The notes under the pieces: generated by a model
What the model was told of the DNA's origin: nothing
The model's database searches: none
The model's input: only the letters and a program-made list of their open reading frames with translations
Program-made: the position numbers and the translations under genes
Assembly (NCBI RefSeq): GCF_031082295.1
Contig: NZ_JAVHLD010000006.1
Location: 62,001 to 126,000, forward strand
DNA from: Humidesulfovibrio sp.
Lineage (GTDB): Bacteria; Desulfobacterota; Desulfovibrionia; Desulfovibrionales; Desulfovibrionaceae
Direction of reading: 5' to 3'
DNA length: 64,000 nucleotides
Shown: positions 55,229 through 62,050 of the stretch, piece by piece
How the letters are laid out: each line of letters begins with the position of its first letter
Numbering within the stretch: the first letter of the stretch is position 1

Positions 55229-58003
55229 TTACCCCAGCAGTCCGCCGGGTCGGCTGAGGCCGAGGGTTTGGTAGACGCGTTTCATGTCGAGGTGCTGGCG
55301 CAAGCTGGCGGCGAGGCGTTCCAGGTCCGGCTCCAGCCCGAAGCGAGTCTGCGGTTCGCGCAGGGGGTCGAGTCCTTTGGCGCGTCGCAGGTCGTCGAGG
55401 AAGGCTCTGCGGAACTCGTCCTCGTCGAACACGCCGTGCAGGTAGGTTCCCCATATTCTGGGCAGCGCCTCGGGCGGGCTGTCGAGTCCGAAGCTCAGGG
55501 GCTGGCCTGCGGCGTTTTGGGCCAGGGTGATGGTGCGCTGCCCGGCCGTGTCGACGATTTCGGTCTGGCCGTGGTGGATTTCGTAGCCGGTGAGGGTTTT
55601 GCCGGTGCGCAGGCAGGTGGCGCTCATTCGCGTGAGGGTCTTGTCGCGTTCAAGGGTGGTGGCGAGCGGCAGCAGGGCGAAGCCGTCGGCGGTTTTCTGT
55701 GTGGATTCCAGGCCGAGGGGGTCGTCCACGCGCAGGCCGAGCATTTGCAGGCCCGCGCAGATGCCGACGACGCGGGTGGTTTCCGGAAGTCCGCGCAGGG
55801 CGGCGGCAAAGCCTGCGCCGCGCAAGAAGCGCATGTCCTCGATGGTGTTCTTGCTGCCGGGCAGGATGACGGCGTCGGGCGCGTGGCCGTCGAGGGCGAG
55901 TTCGCGCACGTCGCGCACGAGGCGCAGGCGCACGTCCGGCTCCGCGGCCAGGGGGTCCAGGTCGTTGAAGTTGGAGATGCGCTGCGGGACCACGACGGCG
56001 ATGTCCAGCGCGTCCGGCCGCTTGTCGGCTTGGGCCGAGGCGGTGTTGCGGATGCCGAGGGAGTCCTCCTCGGGCAGGTTCAGTTCCGGCAAAAAGGGCA
56101 CCACGCCGAGCACGGGCCTGCCGGTGCGGCGGTAGAGGAAGTCCAGGGCGGGCGCGAGGATGCTGGCGTCGCCGCGGAACTTGTTGAGCACGTGCCCGGC
56201 CACCAGGGCGCGTTCCTCGGGGTCGAGGATGTCGAACGTGCCGGACAGGGCCGCGAAGACGCCGCCGCGGTCGATGTCGCCCACGAGGAGCACCTTGGCT
56301 TCGGCGTGCCGGGCCATGGCCATGTTCACAATGTCCTGGGACTTGAGGTTGACCTCGGCGGGGGAGCCCGCACCCTCCAGCACCATGAGCCCGTGCTCGG
56401 CGGCGAGGGAGTCGTAGGCCTGCGTGGCGGCGCGCCAGGCCTCGGGCTTGTAGTCGTAGTACTGGCGCACGCTCATCTGGCCCACGGCGCGGCCCAGGAC
56501 AACCACCTGGGAGCCGGTGTCGCCGGTGGGCTTCAGCAGCACGGGGTTCATGCGGGCGTCGGGCGTCAGGCGGCAGGCCTGGGCCTGGGTGGCCTGGGCG
56601 CGGCCGATCTCGCGTCCGTCCGGGGTGACGGCGGAGTTGTTGGACATGTTCTGGGCCTTGAAGGGCGCCACGTCGAAGCCGTCTTCCAGGAAGATGCGGC
56701 ACAGGCCGGCGGCGAGCACGCTTTTGCCGGCGTTGGAGCAGGTGCCCTGCACCATCACGGCGGGAACCTTCCGGGTCTTCACAAGGGTTGGCGCCTTGAC
56801 GGTGCCGGAGAAGCGCCCCAGGGCGTCCACCAGCCGGGCGTTTTCGTCCGCTGTGCGCACGGCGATGCGGAAGTAGCTGTCGTCCAGGCCTTCGAAGTTG
56901 GCGCAGAGGCGGATGGCCAGCCCCTCGGACAGCAGGCGCTCGAACAGCGGCTTCGCGGTCATGCCCACGCGGTCCAGGCGGCAGAGCAGGAAGTTGGCGT
57001 TGCCGGGGAACACGCGCAGGCCGGGTATCTCGCGCAGCTCTGAGGCCAGCTTTTGGCGCAGGGCGGCCACCTCGCGCACGGTGCGCTCCTGGTATTCCAG
57101 GTCGCGCAGGCAGCGCGCGCCGACGCGCTGGGCCAGGGTGCCCACGTTCCAGGTGGGCAGGCGGCGGCGCAGGCGCAGGATTGTTTCCGGCGCGGCGAAG
57201 CACAGCCCCAGGCGCAGGCCGGGCAGGGCATAAAATTTCGTCAACGATGAAAGGACGATGACGTTGTCCGGCCGCAGGCGCACCAGCCGCCCCATGCCGC
57301 CCGCGCCGTCGGGCTCGCGGCCCGTGCCCTCGTTTTCGATGTCGGGCACGAAGTCGGCGAAGCTCTCGTCCACCACGAACAGGCATTTGGGGAAGGCCTT
57401 GGCCAGGTCGCGCACGTGGCGCGCCGGGATGCAGACGCCGGTGGGGTTGTTGGGGCTGGTGAGCATGACCACGGCGGGCGCGGACAGCATGCTGGCCAGG
57501 CGTTCCAGATCCGGCGCGAAGCCGTCCTGGGCGTGGCAGGCCAGCTGTTCCACGTTCAGGCCCGCCAGGCGGCAGCAGCGGTCCACGTCCACGTAGGCGG
57601 GCACCGGGATGATGGCCCGCTTGAAGCCCATGCGCGCCGCCAGGTTGCACACGGCGGGCAGCAGCTCGGAGGCGCCGTTTCCGGCGCACGCCTGGGTGGG
57701 CCAGACCTTGTAGCGCTCGCAGGCGGCCAGGGTCAGGTCCGCCGCCTCGGGGTCCGGGTAGTGGACCACGTCGACCAGGGCGCTGGCGATCTCTTCCGCC
57801 AGCCAGGGCGGGGGGCCAAGGGGGTTGATGCTGGCGGAGAAGTCCACGAGCTTGCCGGGGTCGATGCCCGCTCGCTCGGCGAGCTTGTACACGTTGCCGC
57901 CGTGGGCGTAGCGGTCGGCCTCGGTCTGCTGGCGCTGTCCGAGGGAGGGAGCGAGGCCGGATGCCAGGCCGGATGTCAGGCCATCGAGGGTGTTCTGGCG
58001 CAT
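55229..58003 (-). CDS. Fusion: threonine-phosphate decarboxylase (CobD-type PLP enzyme) N-terminal + cobyric acid synthase (CobQ) C-terminal
   Basis: N-term YAHGGNVYKLAERAG..VDFSASINPLGPP, SSLTKFYALPGLRLG; C-term VMVQGTCSNAGKSVLAAGLCRIF, APFKAQNMSNNSAVTPDGREIGRAQATQAQACR, VVGICAGLQMLG, TYLHGVFD. The 1295 aa ORF-track start is too far upstream. Confidence 0.93.
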   Translation of the reverse strand: MRQNTLDGLTSGLASGLAPSLGQRQQTEADRYAHGGNVYKLAERAGIDPGKLVDFSASINPLGPPPWLAEEIASALVDVVHYPDPEAADLTLAACERYKVWPTQACAGNGASELLPAVCNLAARMGFKRAIIPVPAYVDVDRCCRLAGLNVEQLACHAQDGFAPDLERLASMLSAPAVVMLTSPNNPTGVCIPARHVRDLAKAFPKCLFVVDESFADFVPDIENEGTGREPDGAGGMGRLVRLRPDNVIVLSSLTKFYALPGLRLGLCFAAPETILRLRRRLPTWNVGTLAQRVGARCLRDLEYQERTVREVAALRQKLASELREIPGLRVFPGNANFLLCRLDRVGMTAKPLFERLLSEGLAIRLCANFEGLDDSYFRIAVRTADENARLVDALGRFSGTVKAPTLVKTRKVPAVMVQGTCSNAGKSVLAAGLCRIFLEDGFDVAPFKAQNMSNNSAVTPDGREIGRAQATQAQACRLTPDARMNPVLLKPTGDTGSQVVVLGRAVGQMSVRQYYDYKPEAWRAATQAYDSLAAEHGLMVLEGAGSPAEVNLKSQDIVNMAMARHAEAKVLLVGDIDRGGVFAALSGTFDILDPEERALVAGHVLNKFRGDASILAPALDFLYRRTGRPVLGVVPFLPELNLPEEDSLGIRNTASAQADKRPDALDIAVVVPQRISNFNDLDPLAAEPDVRLRLVRDVRELALDGHAPDAVILPGSKNTIEDMRFLRGAGFAAALRGLPETTRVVGICAGLQMLGLRVDDPLGLESTQKTADGFALLPLATTLERDKTLTRMSATCLRTGKTLTGYEIHHGQTEIVDTAGQRTITLAQNAAGQPLSFGLDSPPEALPRIWGTYLHGVFDEDEFRRAFLDDLRRAKGLDPLREPQTRFGLEPDLERLAASLRQHLDMKRVYQTLGLSRPGGLLG
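57941..57988 (-). repeat. In-frame 12-bp degenerate tandem repeat at N-terminus of the CobD-CobQ ORF (LDGL-TSGL-ASGL-APSL)
   Basis: ctcgatggcctg / acatccggcctg / gcatccggcctc / gctccctccctc on the minus strand. Confidence 0.75.
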
Positions 58004-58134
58004 GAGCGCTCCTTGGCGATTGGTGGCGTGTGTTGGGGTGCCGCCTGATTGATGTAGCGTGGATGGGCCGTGGCGGCAAGCGCGCGACCGCTCTTTCAGG
58101 ACATGGGCGCGGAGCCGCCTGGGGGGGGATGCGG

Positions 58135-59088
58135 CTAGCCGAAGGCTGCCATGTTTTCCGGCGCGCGGGCGGCCTGTTCGCGGCCCTGCCAGGCCGGGGG
58201 CGGATCGCCCGCCAGGGCGCTCTCCATGCCTTGGCGCAGGGGCGCCAGGGCGCGCACAACGTCCGCCGGATCGCCGCCGGGCTGGATGTCGGGCAGTTGC
58301 GAGGGGTCGAGCTCCAGGGAAATGGTGCCTGCGAAAGGCTCCCCGCCGACGCCCGCCCCGCCGAGCTCGGCCAGGAAAGGTCCCAGGGGCAGGGCGCCCC
58401 GGCCGGGCGGCAGGTGCTCGGTGTAGCCCAGGGCGTCGGAAAAATGCACATGCCGCAAGAGCCCGGCCGGTATCTTGGCCATGTCGGTGAAGAGATCGCG
58501 CCCGGACACCCCCAGGTGGCAGACATCCAGGGTCAGGCCCAGGTCCTTGGCCAGGCAGTCGGCCACCAGCTCCGCGAAACTGTCCTTGCCGAACAGCCCG
58601 CCGCTTCCTGCCCAGGGCAGGTTCTCCAGCGACAGGCCGACGCCCGGAGCCGCGCCCAGCAGTCTCGGCAGCTCCACGGCGCGGGAGAACCAGCGGGTCT
58701 GGATGGCGTCGCGCAGGGTTCCGGCGGGCGGGTGCAGGGTCACGTGGACGCTTTGGCCGTTGGCCGCGCCAACCAGCCCTCCGGCGAGGTCCACCGCCGC
58801 GCGCCAGGCGTCCAGATGCCCGCCCCAGGCGCTCCAGTTGCGGAAGGGCGCGTGCACCACCCGCACGGGGCAGAGGGCGTGGGCGGCGTCGATCTCCGAG
58901 CCGGGGGCAATTCTGGGCGAGCCCATGACAAGGTCCAGCCCGGCGAACCCCGACGCCTGGGCGATGGCCGCGATCTGCGGCAGGGGCAGGTGGAACAGGC
59001 AGCCCGTGGACATGACGACCAGGGGAGTCGACTTGGCCTGAGCGGGGCTTGCTTGCGCTGCTGCCTGGGGGTGCACGGGCTCGTCCAT
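58135..59088 (-). CDS. Sugar phosphate isomerase/epimerase-like TIM-barrel protein (AP endonuclease 2 superfamily); candidate CbiR
   Basis: STGCLFHLPLPQIAAIAQASGFAGLDLVMG, VVHAPFRNW, LSLENLPW, LTLDVCHLGVSGRDLF, HVHFSDALGYTEHLPPGRGALPLGPFL. Confidence 0.85.
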   Translation of the reverse strand: MDEPVHPQAAAQASPAQAKSTPLVVMSTGCLFHLPLPQIAAIAQASGFAGLDLVMGSPRIAPGSEIDAAHALCPVRVVHAPFRNWSAWGGHLDAWRAAVDLAGGLVGAANGQSVHVTLHPPAGTLRDAIQTRWFSRAVELPRLLGAAPGVGLSLENLPWAGSGGLFGKDSFAELVADCLAKDLGLTLDVCHLGVSGRDLFTDMAKIPAGLLRHVHFSDALGYTEHLPPGRGALPLGPFLAELGGAGVGGEPFAGTISLELDPSQLPDIQPGGDPADVVRALAPLRQGMESALAGDPPPAWQGREQAARAPENMAAFG

Positions 59089-59234
59089 GCTCCAGTCTAG
59101 GCACCGCGCGGGTCAAGTCTCAATGCAAATCCGGGGAACGGCGGGCTGGCGTTGGTGAACGGCCACCCGCTGCGGCGAGCGTTTTCCACCCGCTCCGGCA
59201 AGCCTGCGCTCGCTTCCTCGTCGCCGCTTCCGGG

Positions 59235-59265
59235 TTGACAAAACCCCCTGGCGCGCCAATATCCT
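59235..59265 (+). promoter_or_regulatory. Candidate sigma70 promoter for queD-dtd: TTGACA at 59235-59240 with AATATC/TATCCT -10-like sequence
   Basis: Consensus -35; -10-like hexamers at spacing 17 (AATATC) or 19 (TATCCT). Confidence 0.4.
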
Positions 59266-59311
59266 CCAGACACATCGCACGCGCAGGCCCAGGCGGCCGG
59301 GGAGGATACAT

Positions 59312-59713
59312 ATGGCCGGAAAATGGCGGCTCACAGTGGACGAGGCCTTCTGTGCCTCGCACCAGTTGCGCAACTACAACGGCAAGTGCGAGCACCTGCA
59401 CGGACACAACTTCGGCGTCACCGTCGAGGTGGAAGGCGACAGGCTCGACCCGGCCGTGGAGATCCTGGTGGACTTCGGCGAGCTCAAGCGTCTGACGCGA
59501 GAGGCCGTGGGCACCCTGGACCACAGCCACCTGAACGACCTGCCCGCCTTTGCCGAACGGAACCCCTCCAGCGAGAACCTGGCCCGGCACCTCTTCAACG
59601 AGATCCGCGACAGGCTCGTGGTGGCCGCCCCGAACGCGCGCCTCGTGAGCGTCAGCGTGTCCGAAAAGGGCACCTCGCGCGCCACCTACTTCGAAGACAG
59701 CCAGGAGGATTGA
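59312..59713 (+). CDS. queD: 6-carboxytetrahydropterin synthase
   Basis: FCASHQLRNYNGKCEHLHGHNFGVTVEVEG; LVDFGELKRLTREAVGTLDHSHLNDLPAF; NPSSENLARHLFNEI. Confidence 0.95.
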   Translation: MAGKWRLTVDEAFCASHQLRNYNGKCEHLHGHNFGVTVEVEGDRLDPAVEILVDFGELKRLTREAVGTLDHSHLNDLPAFAERNPSSENLARHLFNEIRDRLVVAAPNARLVSVSVSEKGTSRATYFEDSQED

Positions 59714-60183
59714 TGCGCCTGCTCGTCCAGCGGGTGAGCCGCGCGCGGGTGGAAGTGGAAGGCCGGAGCGTGGGTCAGATCGGCCAGGGGCTGCTGGCAC
59801 TGGCGGGCTTCGGCAAGGCCGACACCCTGGCGCTCCCCGGCACGCGGCTTTGGAACACCCTGTGCGCCAAGCTCCTGGAGCTGCGCATCTTCCCGGACGA
59901 CGCGGGCAAGCTGAACCTGAGCCTCGCAGACACCGGCGGCGGGCTGCTGCTCGTCTCGCAGTTCACCCTCTACGCCGATACCCGCCGGGGCCGCCGCCCC
60001 AGCTTCACCGACGCCGCACCACCGGACGTGGCCCGCGCCCTGTTCGAGCGCCTGGCCACGGACCTGGCCGCCCAAACGCCCGGGGACTTCGCCCAGGGCG
60101 TGTTCGGCGCGGAGATGCTGCTTGATTTCGTGAACTGGGGGCCGGTGACCATCCTGCTCGATTCCGACGAATACGCGGGCTAG
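59713..60183 (+). CDS. dtd: D-aminoacyl-tRNA deacylase
   Basis: MRLLVQRVSRARVEVEGRSVGQIGQGLLALAGFGKAD; LLLVSQFTLYADTRRGRRPSFTDAAPPDVA; TGATG overlap with queD. Confidence 0.96.
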   Translation: MRLLVQRVSRARVEVEGRSVGQIGQGLLALAGFGKADTLALPGTRLWNTLCAKLLELRIFPDDAGKLNLSLADTGGGLLLVSQFTLYADTRRGRRPSFTDAAPPDVARALFERLATDLAAQTPGDFAQGVFGAEMLLDFVNWGPVTILLDSDEYAG

Positions 60184-60212
60184 CCGCCGGCTTCAGGACG
60201 ACGCCCGCTGTG

Positions 60213-60686
60213 CTACGCGGGGCCGCGCTCGGCGAGCTTGCGGTCCATTTCGCGCAGGCGCTCGGCCATGTGCGCCAGGATGATCTCGTTCAAGGCGGCC
60301 TTCAGGGCGGCGCGGTCCGCAGGCTCAAGCTTGCTGAAGAGGGCGGCGTCCAGGGCCAGGCAGACCGACGAGGCGACGGCCTTGACCGTGGCCGAGCGCG
60401 GGCTGCCGTCAATGAGCCCCATCTCGCCGAACATCTCGCCGAAAGCCTTGAGCGTGTGCACCACAACGCCCTGGTGCTCCACCGAGAGCTCGCCCAGCAC
60501 CAGGAAATACAGCCAGGAGTCCTGCGCGCCCTCCTCGATGATGACCTCATCCTTGGCATACTTGCGCAGCCTGGACAGCCCCACCACCTCGGTCAGCAGC
60601 TTGTCCCCGAGGGGGGCCAGGGCCGGGATGTTGCGCATTTTCGTAATGATATCTGCGGCGCTTGGCTCTAAGGGAATCTCGCGCAT
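60213..60686 (-). CDS. Cyclic-nucleotide-binding (CRP-like cNMP) domain protein without obvious HTH
   Basis: IIEEGAQDSWLYFLVLGELSVEHQGVVVHTLKAFGEMFGEMGLIDGSPRSATVKAV. Confidence 0.92.
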   Translation of the reverse strand: MREIPLEPSAADIITKMRNIPALAPLGDKLLTEVVGLSRLRKYAKDEVIIEEGAQDSWLYFLVLGELSVEHQGVVVHTLKAFGEMFGEMGLIDGSPRSATVKAVASSVCLALDAALFSKLEPADRAALKAALNEIILAHMAERLREMDRKLAERGPA

Positions 60687-60813
60687 AATGGACCTCGCTC
60701 ATCAGGGTTTCTATTCTGCTACACCATGTGCGCAGCGCCATCAAGCCGGAATAGACTTGGACCAACCCCGCCCAGCCCCTTGCGCCCTGATCGGGCGTGG
60801 TTATCCTTGCCGT

Positions 60814-61239
60814 ATGAAACACCTCGTCTGCCCCAATTGCCACGCCGTGAACCGTGCCGACGACAGCCGCATCGGCCAAGCCGTGTGCGGCAAATGCGCC
60901 AAACCCCTGGCCGCCACCGGCGTCCTGCACCTGGACGCGCCCCTGCTCGACCGCCTGCTTGCCAAGGACGAGCTGCCCCTGCTGGTCGACTTCTGGGCGC
61001 CCTGGTGCGGACCCTGCAAAATGATGGCGCCCGCCTTCGATGAGGCCGCGCGGCTGCTCGGACCCGCCGTGCGCCTCGGCAAGGTCGATACCCAGCAACA
61101 CCAGAACCTCGGCTCGCGCTTTCATGTCCAGTCCATCCCCACCCTGGCGCTCTTCCGCGCCGGCCGGGAAGTCGACCGCGTGTCCGGCGCCATGCCAGCC
61201 ATGGAGATCGTGGCCTGGACCAAAAGCCGACTGGGCTGA
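60814..61239 (+). CDS. trxC: Thioredoxin 2 (Zn-binding N-terminus)
   Basis: MKHLVCPNCHAVNRAD..CGKCAKPL; VDFWAPWCGPCKMMAPAFDEAA; SIPTLALFRAGREVDRVSGAMP. Start at 60814, not the ORF-track start. Confidence 0.95.
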   Translation: MKHLVCPNCHAVNRADDSRIGQAVCGKCAKPLAATGVLHLDAPLLDRLLAKDELPLLVDFWAPWCGPCKMMAPAFDEAARLLGPAVRLGKVDTQQHQNLGSRFHVQSIPTLALFRAGREVDRVSGAMPAMEIVAWTKSRLG

Positions 61240-61257
61240 GCCAGAGCCGGAGCCCGT

Positions 61258-61278
61258 AGCCTGGGATGCCTCCGGCGG
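61258..61278 (+). repeat. Intergenic repeat unit, copy A (agcctgggatgcctccggcgg)
   Basis: Near-identical to reverse complement of 55175-55195. Confidence 0.7.
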
Positions 61279-61297
61279 CCAGGGGCACTGCCCCTGG
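61279..61297 (+). terminator. Palindromic hairpin CCAGGGGCA-c-TGCCCCTGG between convergent genes, followed by AT-rich tract
   Basis: Perfect 9-bp arms; downstream attaaatattatttatttta. Confidence 0.5.
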
Positions 61298-61390
61298 ACC
61301 CCGGTCAATGGATTGATTAAATATTATTTATTTTAGGCATGTTAGACTTGAAAAACCGTCTCGAACTGCCAGGGCTCCCAAATCTATTCA

Positions 61391-62050
61391 CTACCGAACA
61401 GGCTGTTCGTCCTGCAGCAAGCGCAGCACGAATGGCAGCAGCCGGTCCGCGATGATTCGTGCGCCCTCGGCATTGGGATGCGCGCCGTCGGCCTGGACGT
61501 AGCGCGGGTCGCCGCGCACGCCGTCGCCGATGCGCGGATAGTACGCCACGCCATGCTTTTCCGCCAGGCGCCGGTAGATGCCCTCGAAGGCCGTCCGGTA
61601 GGCGTCCGTGCGTTTGATCCCGGCCCCGATTCCCGTCAGCAGGATGCGCGAGCCCCGCTTGCGCGCAAAAACCAAAACGGAGTCCAGGTTGGCTTCCACC
61701 CTTTCCAGTGCAAGCCGCTGGATCGCGTCGTTGGCTCCTAGTTCGACGATGAGCAGGTCCGGGGCGCGTGAAGCTTGCGGTGGGTAGAGGTCGGGCAGGC
61801 GAGCCAAGCCGCCTGCGGTGGTGTCGCCGCTGAGCCCCGCATTGACGACCTCGGACGGATGCCCGGCCCCGGCCAGCAGTCCTTGCAGCACAGCCGGGAA
61901 GGCCCGCTCGGCAGGCAGGCCGTAGCCTGCGGTGACGCTGTCACCCAGCACCAAGACCAGGGGCCGAGGGGGCTGCGCCGATGCGGGCACTGCGGCCCAG
62001 ACCGCAAGCAGCGCCAGGGCGATTCCGAACAGGCGCGCCCTAGGCCGCAT
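61391..62050 (-). CDS. SGNH-hydrolase arylesterase / TesA-like lysophospholipase
   Basis: LVLVLGDSVTAGYGLP (GDS), NAGLSGDTTAGGLARL, LIVELGANDAIQ, DGAHPNAEGARIIADRLLP. Confidence 0.95.
   Translation of the reverse strand: MRPRARLFGIALALLAVWAAVPASAQPPRPLVLVLGDSVTAGYGLPAERAFPAVLQGLLAGAGHPSEVVNAGLSGDTTAGGLARLPDLYPPQASRAPDLLIVELGANDAIQRLALERVEANLDSVLVFARKRGSRILLTGIGAGIKRTDAYRTAFEGIYRRLAEKHGVAYYPRIGDGVRGDPRYVQADGAHPNAEGARIIADRLLPFVLRLLQDEQPVR

Noticed and set aside
55268-57043. 591 aa plus-strand ORF antisense to CobQ
   Set aside because: Overlaps a strongly supported CobD-CobQ frame; shadow ORF.
58004-58134. Possible cobalamin riboswitch upstream of CobD-CobQ
   Set aside because: No recognisable B12-box (GCCACTG-like) or long structured leader in the 131 bp spacer.
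55650-58526. 958 aa minus-strand alternative-frame ORF
   Set aside because: Arg/Pro/Ala-rich out-of-frame reading of the CobD-CobQ coding region.
58004-59116. N-terminal 371 aa of the 1295 aa ORF as part of CobD-CobQ
   Set aside because: That segment is Arg/Pro-rich and overlaps the TIM-barrel gene out of frame; real start is the Met at 58003.
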